A stretch of DNA of 64,000 nucleotides from Nocardioides sp. zg-1308 (GTDB taxonomy: Bacteria > Actinomycetota > Actinomycetes > Propionibacteriales > Nocardioidaceae). The stretch lies in NCBI RefSeq assembly GCF_013155375.1, contig NZ_JABJQY010000002.1, positions 372,001-436,000 on the forward strand, read 5' to 3'. The translations under genes were made by a program, and so were the position numbers. Below the pieces are notes generated by a model that was given only the letters and a program-made list of their open reading frames with translations, was not told where the DNA came from and made no database searches. Numbering within the stretch: position 1 is the stretch's first letter; every line of letters begins with the position of its first letter. Shown piece after piece: positions 24,305 through 34,131 of the stretch.

Positions 24305-24964
24305 GTGCCGGCGCCGTCCGTGCCCGAGCCGTCCCTGCCCGCGCTGGTCGACCGGGCCGCGGGCCTGGTGGACCGGCCGGATCGGGTCGTGCTCGGCATC
24401 ACCGGGCCGCCCGGTGCCGGCAAGTCCACGCTGGCCTCGCTGTTGCTCGACTCGCTGCGATCACACCTGGGGCCCGACGCCGTCGGCCACCTGCCGATGG
24501 ACGGCTTCCACCTCGCCGACGTCCAGCTCGAGCGGCTCGGCCGTCGTGACCGCAAAGGAGCGCCGGATACCTTCGACGTCGACGGCTACACCGCTGCGCT
24601 CGTGCGGCTGCACGACCAGCGCGGACGCACGCTCTACGTCCCGGGGTTCGAGCGCGACCTCGAGCAGCCCATCGCCGCGGCGATCGCGATCGAGCCGTCC
24701 GTGCGGCTGGTGGTGACCGAGGGCAACTACCTCCTGCTGGCCGTCAGCGGTTGGGGGCGCGTACGCCCCCTGCTCGCCGAGGCGTGGTTCGTCGACGTCG
24801 ACCCCGACGTACGACGCGACCGGCTGGTCCGCCGCCACGAGCAGTTCGGCAAGTCGCCCGACGCCGCTCGGGCGTGGGTCGAGGCCGTCGACGAGCCGAA
24901 CGCCGCGCTGGTCGCGGCGACGCGGGACGCCGCGGACGTCGTCGTGCCGCTCGACCGCTTCTGA
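24305..24964 (+). CDS. Nucleoside/nucleotide kinase-family protein (uridine kinase-like)
   Basis: 219 residues with P-loop GITGPPGAGKSTL near residue 33, MDGFHLADVQLERLG, KGAPDTFDVDGY and VTEGNYLLL, the signature of the PRK/uridine-kinase superfamily often annotated as fructose-transport or nucleoside kinase. Actual substrate unknown. GTG start at 24305 directly after the SDR stop. Confidence 0.88.
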   Translation: MPAPSVPEPSLPALVDRAAGLVDRPDRVVLGITGPPGAGKSTLASLLLDSLRSHLGPDAVGHLPMDGFHLADVQLERLGRRDRKGAPDTFDVDGYTAALVRLHDQRGRTLYVPGFERDLEQPIAAAIAIEPSVRLVVTEGNYLLLAVSGWGRVRPLLAEAWFVDVDPDVRRDRLVRRHEQFGKSPDAARAWVEAVDEPNAALVAATRDAADVVVPLDRF

Positions 24965-24995
24965 CGGCCGCCGGGGCGCGCCGGTCGACCGAGGG

Positions 24996-25658
24996 CTACG
25001 GCTCCGTCCGCTGCCCGGGCACCACGAGACCGTGCTCGTAGCACAGGACCACGGCCTGCACCCTGCTCGTGATGCCGAGCTTGGCGAAGACACGGTTGAC
25101 GTGCGACTTCACCGTCGCGCGGGACACGAACAGCGTCGCCCCGATCTCGTCGTTCGAACGACCCTCGCCGACCAGCACGAGGACCTCGCGCTCGCGTCGG
25201 GTCAGTCCAGCCGTGAGACGGTCCGCGCTGCCCGGCGCCGGACGCGCGACGTGCTGCTCGATCAGCCGCCGGGTCAGCTCCGGCGCGAGCAGCGCCTCGC
25301 CGCGAGCCACGGTGTCCACGCCCTCGACCAGCCGGGCCGCGGGGGTGGTCTTGAGCAGAAAGCCCGCCGCACCGTGCCGCAGGGCGGCGTGGACGAGCTC
25401 GTCGAGGTCGTACGTCGTCAGCACCAGCACGCGGGTCGGGCTGCCCTCGGCCACGAGGAGCCGCGTCGCCTCGATGCCGTCGAGGACCGGCATCCGGATG
25501 TCCATCAGGCACACGTCGGGGCCCAGTCGTCGTACGGCCTCGATGCCGGCTCGTCCGTCGGCGGCCTCCCCGGCGACGGTGACGCCGCGTGACTCGAGCA
25601 TGACCCGGAGGCCGGCGCGGACCATCTCCTGGTCGTCCACGACCACCACGCTCGTCAC
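24996..25658 (-). CDS. NarL/LuxR-family response regulator
   Basis: 220 residues. The receiver domain has Asp53 in CLMDIRMPVLDG and conserved DDQ near the N-terminus; the C-terminal LuxR HTH has LTRREREVLVLVGEG, SNDEIGATLFVSRATVKSHV. GTG start overlapping the kinase stop, so it is the partner of the upstream sensor. Targets unknown; the divergent membrane protein gene beyond the kinase is a candidate. Confidence 0.95.
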   Translation of the reverse strand: MTSVVVVDDQEMVRAGLRVMLESRGVTVAGEAADGRAGIEAVRRLGPDVCLMDIRMPVLDGIEATRLLVAEGSPTRVLVLTTYDLDELVHAALRHGAAGFLLKTTPAARLVEGVDTVARGEALLAPELTRRLIEQHVARPAPGSADRLTAGLTRREREVLVLVGEGRSNDEIGATLFVSRATVKSHVNRVFAKLGITSRVQAVVLCYEHGLVVPGQRTEP

Positions 25659-26800
25659 ACCGACTCCTCAAGAGGCAGTGCAGCTCGGACGGAGAAGCCG
25701 CCACCCGGAGCGGGGCCTGCGGACAGCGAACCGCCGAAGACCGCGACGCGTTCGCGCATCCCCACGAGCCCGTGCCCGTGGCCGCCCGGGACCAGCACCG
25801 GAGTGCCTCCGGAGGTGCTCGTGAGCGCCACCTCGACGCCGCCTGCCGAGCGCCGGTAGCAGACCTGCACGCGAGCGCCCGGCGCGTGCTTGAGCGCGTT
25901 CGTGAGCCCCTCCTCGACGATCCGGTAGAGCGAGAGGTCGACGCCGGCCGGCAGTCCGTCCGTGCTTCCCTCCATCGCGAGCGCCACGTCGAGCCCCGAG
26001 CCGCGGTAGGCGTCGACGAGGCTCGGGAGGTCGGCAGCAGCGGGTTGCGGCGACACGTCCGAGTCGTCCTCGTCACGCAGGAGCCCGAGCAGCCGGCCGG
26101 TCTCGGCCAGCGCTTCCCGGCCCGCCCGTTGGATCTCCTCGAGCGACGCGTCGACCGCCCGCTCGTCGCGTCCGAGGAGTGACTGGGCCGCCCCCGCCTG
26201 CACCACCATCACGCTGATCGAGTGGGCGATCACGTCGTGGAGCTCGCGGGCGATGCGGCGGCGCTCGGCGGCGACGGCGTGCTCGGCGACGTGCCGCTGC
26301 TCCTCGACCAGCCGGACGGCTTGGTCGGCGAGGAGGTCACGCTGGTGGACGTGGGCGAGCACGAGGCGCCCGAAGAACCAGGGGACGAACGTCAGCGCCG
26401 CCACCCAGAGCACGTCCCCCAGCGCCGGGATCGCGAGACCGCCGGCCACGTGGCGCGCAACGTCCAGCGCGGCGACCGCTGCGGCACCTCGCCACACCGA
26501 CGGCTCGTAGCGTCCGAGCGCGAAGCACGCGGCGAACAGGATGGGCAGCGGAGACGTCAGCGCGTCCCCCTCGATCCCGAGCGGCGCCGCCCCCAGCGTC
26601 ACGACCGCGGCGGCGCCCGTGGCGAAGAGGAGCGGCAGGTGCCGGCGTCCCAGGAGCAGGACGCAGGGCACGAGGACGTACGCGATCGCCGGCGCCGCTG
26701 CCAGTCCGCTGACGCTCAGCACCTCGACCGCGCCGACGACCGCGAGCGCGGCGGGTAGCAGCCAGTCCTCGCGGCTGATCGACCAGCGGGGCCAGTCCAT
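25655..26800 (-). CDS. Sensor histidine kinase, HisKA_3 type
   Basis: 381 residues. Five or so transmembrane helices within residues 13-150, no large extracellular loop, then a dimerisation helix with phospho-acceptor His188 in ERRRIARELHDVIAHSISVM and a HATPase domain (EEGLTNALKHAPGA, GHGHGLVGMRERV). Intramembrane-sensing kinase of the actinobacterial DesK-like type. Operon with the response regulator (GTGA overlap). Confidence 0.95.
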   Translation of the reverse strand: MDWPRWSISREDWLLPAALAVVGAVEVLSVSGLAAAPAIAYVLVPCVLLLGRRHLPLLFATGAAAVVTLGAAPLGIEGDALTSPLPILFAACFALGRYEPSVWRGAAAVAALDVARHVAGGLAIPALGDVLWVAALTFVPWFFGRLVLAHVHQRDLLADQAVRLVEEQRHVAEHAVAAERRRIARELHDVIAHSISVMVVQAGAAQSLLGRDERAVDASLEEIQRAGREALAETGRLLGLLRDEDDSDVSPQPAAADLPSLVDAYRGSGLDVALAMEGSTDGLPAGVDLSLYRIVEEGLTNALKHAPGARVQVCYRRSAGGVEVALTSTSGGTPVLVPGGHGHGLVGMRERVAVFGGSLSAGPAPGGGFSVRAALPLEESV

Positions 26801-26935
26801 CCTGGGAGGTTAGCCCCGCAGTGGCCGCCCCGGGGTCAACCCTGGGGTGGAGATGCGGTCGCCTCGGGGCCGACGCGCGGGGCGTGCTCACGCGCCTAGC
26901 GTCCGAAGCCCGCACCCGACGAGGAGGTCACCCCG

Positions 26936-27640
26936 ATGAAGCGTCCCGACCTGTCAGACACGACCGTACGGCGCTGCGGTCTGGCCGCCGTCGTGCTCGC
27001 GGTGGCCAGCGTCCCCCTGGCCCCCCTGAACTCGCTGGCCCGCATGAGGACACCGGACGGCCGCAGCGACCTCGAGAACCCGATGGCGGCCTGGTGGGCC
27101 GAGCCCGCGATGGACGCCGTCGGTCCGCGGCTGCTCGACTTCGCGGGCGCCTCGACCGTCTACCTGACCTACGGCAAGTTCAACCTGCTGGCGGTGCTCG
27201 CGGTCCTGGCGTGTGCGGTCGCGGCACTCAGCCGACGTCCGGGGCGGCTGGGCCGGATCGAGCGCTGGGGCTGGCGCCTGACGCTGACCAGCCTCGCGGT
27301 CATGTGCGCGGGGCAGCTCGTCGTCTACTGGCTCGGCGTGGTCGACGAGGGGTACCTCGTCGTGCTGCTGGCGATGCTCGTGGGGATCTTCGGCAACGCG
27401 CTGCTGGGCCTGGGCCTGGTGCGGTCGGGCTTCCGACCACGGCCGGCGGCATGGGCGGTCCTGCTCAACCTGCCTCTCAGCGTCGCGCTGGTGTCGGTGG
27501 CGACGCAGGCGACCGGCATGTGGCCGATGATGCTGGCCTGGGGGCTCATCGGGTGGTCGCTGTGGCGCGATCCCGCACGGCGCCCGGCACGGACGACGGT
27601 CAGGGGTACGGCGCCGGTCGGGGCGACCCGGCGCGCGTAG
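26936..27640 (+). CDS. Membrane protein of unknown function
   Basis: 234 residues with five or six hydrophobic helices (starting about residues 13-32). No recognised family. ATG at 26936 with GAGGAGG upstream. Divergent from the histidine kinase at 26800, so it is a candidate target of that two-component system. Confidence 0.75.
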   Translation: MKRPDLSDTTVRRCGLAAVVLAVASVPLAPLNSLARMRTPDGRSDLENPMAAWWAEPAMDAVGPRLLDFAGASTVYLTYGKFNLLAVLAVLACAVAALSRRPGRLGRIERWGWRLTLTSLAVMCAGQLVVYWLGVVDEGYLVVLLAMLVGIFGNALLGLGLVRSGFRPRPAAWAVLLNLPLSVALVSVATQATGMWPMMLAWGLIGWSLWRDPARRPARTTVRGTAPVGATRRA

Positions 27641-27730
27641 CGCAGGGCCGATCGGACCGCGCGCACCACCAGCGGACACTCGTCGACCCGGACGGGAACC
27701 ATGTGGCCCGTCCGGTGCGACAGTGCTGGT

Positions 27731-28303
27731 ATGGGCAGCAGCGCGGCACCCGCGGACCAGGACGACGCCGTCCTGGTGGCGCTCGTGGCCGACGGTGACA
27801 CCGCAGCGCTCGAGGAGCTCTACGGCCGCCACGCGGCCTGGCTCGTCGCGCGGCTGATGCGCCGCTGCCACGACTCCGACGTCGTCCTCGACGTCGTGCA
27901 GGACACCTTCGTCACGGTGTGGAGGGACGCCCGGCGCTACCGCGGCACAGGGGAGGTCGCGGGCTGGCTATGGGGCATCGCCTTCCGACGGATGGTGTCG
28001 CGGCTCCGGTCGCGCAAGGACGTCGTGCTCCTCCCCGAGTGGGACACCGTCGGCCGGGGGCAGGTCCCCGCGGCCGAGGACCAGGTGCTGCTCGGGGTGG
28101 AGTACGGCGACCTGGCCGGGGCGCTCGCCGGGCTGTCCCCCGATTTCCGCTCCGTCGTCCAGGCGTGCGTGCTGGACGGGCTGACCATCAAGGAGGCCGG
28201 CCGGCTGCTCGGCGTCCGGGAGAACACGGTGAAGACGCGCCTGCATCGGGCCAAGGCCCAGCTGCGGGGATCCCTCGCCCTGGCACAGGAGGAATGGCGA
28301 TGA
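27731..28303 (+). CDS. ECF-type RNA polymerase sigma factor
   Basis: 190 residues. Region 2 reads ALEELYGRHAAWLVARLMRR and VVLDVVQDTFVTVWRDARRY; region 4 reads LAGLSPDFRSVVQACVLDGL and TIKEAGRLLGVRENTVKTRL. ATG at 27731. The stop overlaps the anti-sigma start, and the ABC transporter genes follow without gaps, so it probably drives this operon. Confidence 0.95.
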   Translation: MGSSAAPADQDDAVLVALVADGDTAALEELYGRHAAWLVARLMRRCHDSDVVLDVVQDTFVTVWRDARRYRGTGEVAGWLWGIAFRRMVSRLRSRKDVVLLPEWDTVGRGQVPAAEDQVLLGVEYGDLAGALAGLSPDFRSVVQACVLDGLTIKEAGRLLGVRENTVKTRLHRAKAQLRGSLALAQEEWR

Positions 28304-29120
28304 CGACCACCTGGCACGTCCACGACGACCTGCTCGCGGCGTACGTCGACGGCCGCCTGGACGCGATCGTCGGCGCCTCCGTCGAGCAGCACCTGGGACG
28401 GTGCGCCGACTGCCGCGTGTCCACGACGCCGCTCGTCGACCCGCAGCTGCTCGCCCGCGGGTGGGCGGGCGTCCGCGCCACGGTCGAGTCGCCGCCGCTG
28501 CCGCTGCCGGTCCGGCTGGCCCGCCGCTGCGGCGTCCCCGAGCCCACCGCCGTGCTGCTCGCGGCGGCCACCTCGCTGCGCACGGCGTGGCTGGTCGCGG
28601 CGTTCCTGGCCCTGTCGTTCGCCACCCTCGCGACAGTCGTCTCGGGGGGGATGATGCTGGCGCCGTTCCTGCTGGTGGCTCCGCTCGTGCCGGCCATCGG
28701 GGTGGCCGCGGCCTACGGCCCCCAGAACGACCCGCTCGAGTCGCTCGTCGTGACGGCTCCCTACGGGCGGACCCGGCTGATCCTCGTCCGCACCCTCGCC
28801 GTCCTCGTCTCGGTCCTGCCGGTCACCGCCGCCCTCGGCCTCCTCCTCCCCGGACCCGCGTGGCTGGCCGCGGCGTGGCTCGGGCCGGCGCTCGCGCTCG
28901 TACCTGTCCTGCTGGCCCTGTCGAGCTTCGTGGGCCCCCGCGCCGGTGTCGCAGTCGTCGTCCTCGCGTGGAGCGCCCTCGTCGTCTTCTCCCTGCGCGG
29001 GTTCCCCGCCACCTGGCCGGTCGAGGCGCCCCAGCAGCTCGCCTACCTGTCCCTCGCGGTCGTCGCGGCCGCCGTCCTCCTCGTCAGGTCCCGCCTGGAC
29101 CGGCGCATCGGAGCCGTGCT

Positions 29121-29124
<4 letters not shown>
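28300..29124 (+). CDS. Zinc-finger anti-sigma factor with multi-helix membrane domain
   Basis: 274 residues. The N-terminus has the zf-HC2 layout (HVHDDLLAAYVDGRLDA, then EQHLGRCADC), giving His-x3-Cys-x2-Cys zinc binding as in ZAS anti-sigma factors. Six hydrophobic helices follow, more than the usual single one. It overlaps the sigma factor by ATGA and the ABC ATPase by GTGA. It probably holds the sigma factor at the membrane; the extra helices may act with the transporter. Confidence 0.88.
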
Positions 29125-29990
<866 letters not shown>

Positions 29991-30049
29991 GCCTTCCCTC
30001 GAGCGCTGCTCGAGCCCGTCCACTCGCCGTCACCACCCCAGGAGTCACC

Positions 30050-30946
30050 ATGGCCGACAGCCTTGCCCTGCCCACCACCCGCACCGCCAGCCTCGGCAGC
30101 ATGGCCGGGATCGAGGCTCGACGCCTGCTCCGCAACCCGATCTTCCTGGTCGGGGTCGCATTGGCCTTCGGTGTCCTTGCGCTCATGGTCGCGACCAACG
30201 AGGACCCGGCCTACACGGACCTGCTGCCGATCCCGCTGATCCCGGCCTTCTTCGTCGGGCTGACCAGCCTGGTCGCGATGGCCCGGCAGACCCGATCCAC
30301 CGAGGCAGCGGTCGAGGCCGTCGGCACGGCACCCCGCACCGAGGCGCAGCGCACCGTGGCGCTCGTCTCCGTGTGCCTGATCCCGTTCGCCGTCGGGCTG
30401 CTGTTCGTGGTGGCCGAGGTGGTCATCGCCCAGTCGGTCGGGGTGGCGGATCAGGAGTGGTGGTTCGCCACGCTGCCCGACTGGCAGGTCTGGAGCATCC
30501 TCCTCGCCAGCGGACCCGTGGCCTGCCTCGGCGGCGCCCTGCTGGGCGTCCTGACCGGTCGGTGGCTCCGCTTCCCGGGTGCGCCCGCGGTCGTGGCCGT
30601 GGCTGCGGTCCTGCTCAGCTTCGCCGGCTCCGTCCCCATCGCGTACGGCGCCGGGTCCGAGCTGCGCCTGTGGGTGCCGTGGGCCATGTGGCACTCGGGC
30701 ACGCTGGAGGACGGCACCCAGGAGCTGATGGCCGGCAACCCGGCGGCCTACCTCGGCTACGTCCTCAGCCTGTGCGCCGCAGCCGCCCTCGTCGCCGTCT
30801 GGCACGACCGGACCGCCCGCACCCCGCAGTTGCGCACCGCGATCCTCGGCACCGTCGTGGTCGGCGTCGCCTGCCTCGTGCTGTCGATGACCACGGGGCC
30901 GTCCGACAACCGCGTCTCCGAGCCGGTCCCGTTCCGGGTGGAGTGA
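30050..30946 (+). CDS. ABC transporter permease-like membrane protein
   Basis: 298 residues with about six transmembrane helices, starting after an EARRLLRNPIFLVG amphipathic entry segment typical of ABC-2 permeases. It is 59 bp after the ATPase gene with GGAG before the ATG. Likely the membrane partner of the ATPase; substrate unknown. Confidence 0.85.
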   Translation: MADSLALPTTRTASLGSMAGIEARRLLRNPIFLVGVALAFGVLALMVATNEDPAYTDLLPIPLIPAFFVGLTSLVAMARQTRSTEAAVEAVGTAPRTEAQRTVALVSVCLIPFAVGLLFVVAEVVIAQSVGVADQEWWFATLPDWQVWSILLASGPVACLGGALLGVLTGRWLRFPGAPAVVAVAAVLLSFAGSVPIAYGAGSELRLWVPWAMWHSGTLEDGTQELMAGNPAAYLGYVLSLCAAAALVAVWHDRTARTPQLRTAILGTVVVGVACLVLSMTTGPSDNRVSEPVPFRVE

Positions 30947-31536
30947 TGGCGCCACGGTGGTGGTACCTCCGGCACGGCGTCGCGTGGTCCGCGTTGCTGG
31001 GCTGCTGCGGCGCCGCCCTGGCGGCCGCCGGGGCGCTGGCCCGCTGGCCGTCGACGGCGGTCGTCCTGCTGCCGGCCCTGCTCGCCTGCTGCGCCGCGGG
31101 CGCCGGGTTCGCCTTCGACGAGCGCGCGACCACCGTCGTCGCGGTCACCCCGCGCGGCGCCGGGTGGCGGCGTACGACGCGACTCGTCGCGGCTGCCGTC
31201 CCCCTCGTCGTGTGGGTCGCCGTCGTCCTCGTGCGACCGGGCGACCTGCCGCTCGACCGGTGGGCGTGGTGGTCCGTGGGCGCCGCCGCCCTCGTCCTGG
31301 CCTCCGGCGCCGCGGCCCTGGCCTCGCGGCGACAGGTGGAGAGCCCCGGCTCCCTGCTCGCCTCCGTCGCGGCGCTGGCCGTCATGTCGCCGGTGGTGGT
31401 GAGTGGGTTCCTCGGGTGGGAGTCGGCCTACCCGATGGGCGGCTTGACCGCGTCGACGTGGGCGTTCTGGTGGGTCGTCGCCGCGGCAGGCGCCACAGCG
31501 TGGGCCGTCGCGCTGCGGCCGGGCATCCGCGCCTGA
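30946..31536 (+). CDS. Integral membrane protein of sigma/ABC operon
   Basis: 196 residues, almost entirely hydrophobic (about six helices), Ala/Val-rich, no recognised family. The ATG shares one base with the upstream stop (TGATG), so it is coupled to the permease. Probably a second, divergent membrane subunit of the transporter. Confidence 0.75.
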   Translation: MAPRWWYLRHGVAWSALLGCCGAALAAAGALARWPSTAVVLLPALLACCAAGAGFAFDERATTVVAVTPRGAGWRRTTRLVAAAVPLVVWVAVVLVRPGDLPLDRWAWWSVGAAALVLASGAAALASRRQVESPGSLLASVAALAVMSPVVVSGFLGWESAYPMGGLTASTWAFWWVVAAAGATAWAVALRPGIRA

Positions 31537-31543
31537 CTGGCTC

Positions 31544-31801
31544 TCACTCCTCCGGGTTCTTGGGCGGACGACCGCGCTTGGGGACCGGGCCGGCGTCGCG
31601 GGGGGCGCGGCCGGCCTTGCGGAGCGCGTCGCGCAGCACCATCTCGACCTGCGCGTTGACGCTGCGCAGCTCATCGGCCGCCCACCGCTGCAGGGCGGAG
31701 TGCACCGCGGGGTCGAGGCGCAGCAGGACCGCTTTGCGCTCCTGACCCCGCGGCTGGGCCTCCGGCTCCTCGCCCGACTCGGTGCTCGAATCGCTGCCCA
31801 T
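31544..31801 (-). CDS. Ribbon-helix-helix (Arc/CopG-like) small protein
   Basis: 85 residues. Core KAVLLRLDPAVHSALQRWA then DELRSVNAQVEMVLRDALRK is a ribbon-helix-helix fold; a basic Pro-rich tail follows. RHH proteins bind DNA as dimers. It lies 13 bp downstream of the SPFH gene in one operon; the inverted repeats upstream of that gene are candidate autoregulatory sites (inference). Confidence 0.82.
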   Translation of the reverse strand: MGSDSSTESGEEPEAQPRGQERKAVLLRLDPAVHSALQRWAADELRSVNAQVEMVLRDALRKAGRAPRDAGPVPKRGRPPKNPEE

Positions 31802-31814
31802 GACCCGATGCCGC

Positions 31815-32795
31815 TCAGGTGTAGAGCGACCCGGCGTTGACCACCGGGGTCGTGCCCCGCTCGGAGCACAGCACCACCAACAGGTTGGACACCATGGCCG
31901 CCTTGCGCTCGGCGTCCAGCTCGACGATGTCCTTGCGCTCGAGCTGGGCCAGCGCGCTCTCGACCATGCCGACCGCGCCGTCGACGATCTTCTCGCGGGC
32001 CGCGATGACGGCCGAGGCCTGCTGGCGCTGCAGCATCGCCTGCGCGATCTCGGGGGCGTACGCAAGCGCGGAGATCCGCACCTCGATCACCTCGAGCCCG
32101 GCCAGCGCGATGCGCGCCGCCACCTCGGCCGCCAGCTCGGCGGAGATGACCTCGGTGTCGCCGCGGAGGGTGACCTCGGTGACCGCGTTGTCGTAGGGGT
32201 GGCTCATCGCCACGTGACGCAGCGCCGACTCGGCCTGCACGGCCACGAAGTCCTCGTAGTCCTCGACCGCGAACGTCGCCCGCGCGGTGTCGGCGACCTG
32301 CCAGACCACGATCGCGGCGATGTTGATCGGGTTGCCGTCGGCGTCGTTGACCTTGAGTTCGTTGGTCTCGAAGTTGTGCACCCGCACCGAGACGTTGCGC
32401 CGCGTAGTGAGCGGGACAAGCATCCGCAGGCCGGGCTTGCGCACCGTGCCGACGTAGCGGCCGAAGAACTGCACGACCCGGGTCTGGCCCGGCGCCACGA
32501 TGGTCAGCGACGCGGAGAGGATCAGCCCGAGGAGGCCGAGGAGCGCGCCACCGACCATCTGGCCGGCGCCGCCGCGGCCCGCGTCGGCGTCGATGACGCC
32601 GAGCACGAACAGCCACGTGCCGACGACGAGGAGCGCCAGCGAGACGACGAGCCCGGCGAAGCCGTCGATGGACCAGGCCGTGCGCTCGGTGACGTCGACG
32701 CGGGTGCCGTCGTGCCCGACCGGTCGACCTGCGGGCGCCCCGCCCTCCGACTCGTCGGTGTGGCTCGTGTCCTGCACCTGCTGGTCCTCGCTCAT
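31815..32795 (-). CDS. SPFH (band 7) domain membrane protein
   Basis: 326 residues. Two N-terminal transmembrane segments (about 45-70 and 80-105), then an SPFH/stomatin domain ([46 protein letters not shown]) and a helical tail with [19 protein letters not shown]. Forms membrane scaffolds. ATG 32793-32795 with GGAGGGGG upstream. Operon with the RHH protein. Confidence 0.93.
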   Translation of the reverse strand: MSEDQQVQDTSHTDESEGGAPAGRPVGHDGTRVDVTERTAWSIDGFAGLVVSLALLVVGTWLFVLGVIDADAGRGGAGQMVGGALLGLLGLILSASLTIVAPGQTRVVQFFGRYVGTVRKPGLRMLVPLTTRRNVSVRVHNFETNELKVNDADGNPINIAAIVVWQVADTARATFAVEDYEDFVAVQAESALRHVAMSHPYDNAVTEVTLRGDTEVISAELAAEVAARIALAGLEVIEVRISALAYAPEIAQAMLQRQQASAVIAAREKIVDGAVGMVESALAQLERKDIVELDAERKAAMVSNLLVVLCSERGTTPVVNAGSLYT

Positions 32796-32810
32796 GTCTC
32801 CCCCTCCTGG

Positions 32811-32837
32811 AATGTGATGGCAAATAGATATCACATT
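32811..32837. promoter_or_regulatory. Nested inverted repeats upstream of SPFH gene
   Basis: AATGTGAT (32811-32818) and ATCACATT (32830-32837) are 8-bp arms around 11 bp. On the same stretch CAAAT and ATTTG flank GATATC (GTGATATCT on the minus strand). This AT-rich island, 15 bp from the SPFH start, stands out from the surrounding GC-rich DNA and probably contains the promoter and operator. Confidence 0.55.
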
Positions 32838-32895
32838 TGTCGCCGCTCCGCCCGCCGGCCCCGGTCCGCTGGGACGTGCGCGCGATGATCTCCCC

Positions 32896-33282
32896 ATGAC
32901 GGAGCGCAACGTCCTCGGCGGCGAGCTGGACCCCTGCGGCACCGACCCCCTCACCGGCTTCCACCGCGACGGCACGTGCACGGTCGGCCCGCAGGACGTC
33001 GGCCTGCACGCGATCTGCGCGGTCATGACCGAGGAGTTCCTGACCCACCAGGCCCTGGTGGGCAACGACCTCGCCACCCCGCGTCCCGAGTGGCACTTCC
33101 CCGGCCTGGTGCCGGGCGACCGGTGGTGCGTGGTCGCCGTCCGTTGGCTGCAGGCGTACGACGCCGGGGTGGCCGCGCCGGTCGTGCTGTCGGCGACCTC
33201 CGAGCGCGCGCTGGACGTCGTACCCCTCGAGGTGCTGCAGGCGCACTCGGTGGACGTGCCCCCGGACCTCAGCGCACTGTGA
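32896..33282 (+). CDS. DUF2237 family protein
   Basis: 128 residues matching DUF2237 nearly end to end: NVLGGELDPCGTDPLTGFHR, VGPQDVGLHAICAVMTEEFL, GNDLATPRPEWHFPGLVPGD then RWCVVAVRW. The family is small, cysteine-containing and uncharacterised. It is followed closely by the alpha/beta hydrolase gene. Confidence 0.93.
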   Translation: MTERNVLGGELDPCGTDPLTGFHRDGTCTVGPQDVGLHAICAVMTEEFLTHQALVGNDLATPRPEWHFPGLVPGDRWCVVAVRWLQAYDAGVAAPVVLSATSERALDVVPLEVLQAHSVDVPPDLSAL

Positions 33283-33286
33283 GCCG

Positions 33287-34120
33287 ATGGCCCGCCGTCC
33301 CGGCAGGAGGATCCTCGTGGCGCTCGCCGTCGTGCTGCTCGTCGCCGGGCTCGCCCTCACTGCCGTGTGTGGCCTGCAGCGGCAGCTGATCTACTTCCCC
33401 GACGCGACCGACGTCGCGCCCGCGGCCGAGGCGCTCCCCGGCGCCCGCGACGTGACGCTGCGGACGTCCGACGGGCTGGAGCTGGGTGCGTGGTACCTCC
33501 CGGCCGACGCCGCGGGCGACACCGGCATGGCCGTGCTGATGGCGCCGGGCAACGGCGGCAACCGCGCCGGACGGACCGGCCTCGCGCGCCACCTCTCCGA
33601 CAGAGGGCTCAACGTGCTAATGGTCGACTACCGCGGCTACGGCGGCAACCCCGGCAGCCCGACCGAGAAGGGCTTGGCAGCGGACGCCGACGCCGCGGTG
33701 CGCGCACTGACCGACCTCGGCCATCCCCTCGACCGCACCATCTTCTTCGGGGAGTCGCTCGGGACCGGCGTGGTCGCCGGCCTGCAGCAGCGGCACCGGC
33801 CGGCCGGGATCGTGCTGCGGTCGCCGTTCACCGAGCTCGCCGACGTCGGTAGCCACCACTACCGGTGGCTGCCCGTGCGCACCCTGCTCCGCGACCGCTT
33901 CCCCGTGCTCGACCCGCTCGCTGCAAGCAACGTTCCACTCACCGTCATCTACGGCGACCGCGACAGCGTGGTGCCGAGCGAGCTCAGCGCGCGGGTCGCC
34001 GACGGCGTGCCGTCCCTCGTCGAGCGGGTGGTGCTGCGAGGTGCGGACCACAACGACGCGGTCATGTTCGGGTCGCGGGTGGCTGAGGCTGTCGAGCGGC
34101 TTGCGCGGGAGGTGGGGTGA
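33287..34120 (+). CDS. Membrane-anchored alpha/beta hydrolase
   Basis: 277 residues. N-terminal hydrophobic segment about 9-29, then an alpha/beta hydrolase fold: oxyanion region MAPGNGGNRAGR, VDYRGYGGNPGSPTEKGLAA, nucleophile elbow FFGESLGTG, Asp in YGDRDSVVP and His in GADHNDAVM. This is the ABHD13/BEM46-like subgroup, serine hydrolases of unknown substrate. Four bp after DUF2237. Confidence 0.92.
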   Translation: MARRPGRRILVALAVVLLVAGLALTAVCGLQRQLIYFPDATDVAPAAEALPGARDVTLRTSDGLELGAWYLPADAAGDTGMAVLMAPGNGGNRAGRTGLARHLSDRGLNVLMVDYRGYGGNPGSPTEKGLAADADAAVRALTDLGHPLDRTIFFGESLGTGVVAGLQQRHRPAGIVLRSPFTELADVGSHHYRWLPVRTLLRDRFPVLDPLAASNVPLTVIYGDRDSVVPSELSARVADGVPSLVERVVLRGADHNDAVMFGSRVAEAVERLAREVG

Positions 34121-34131
34121 GGTCGCGCGGA

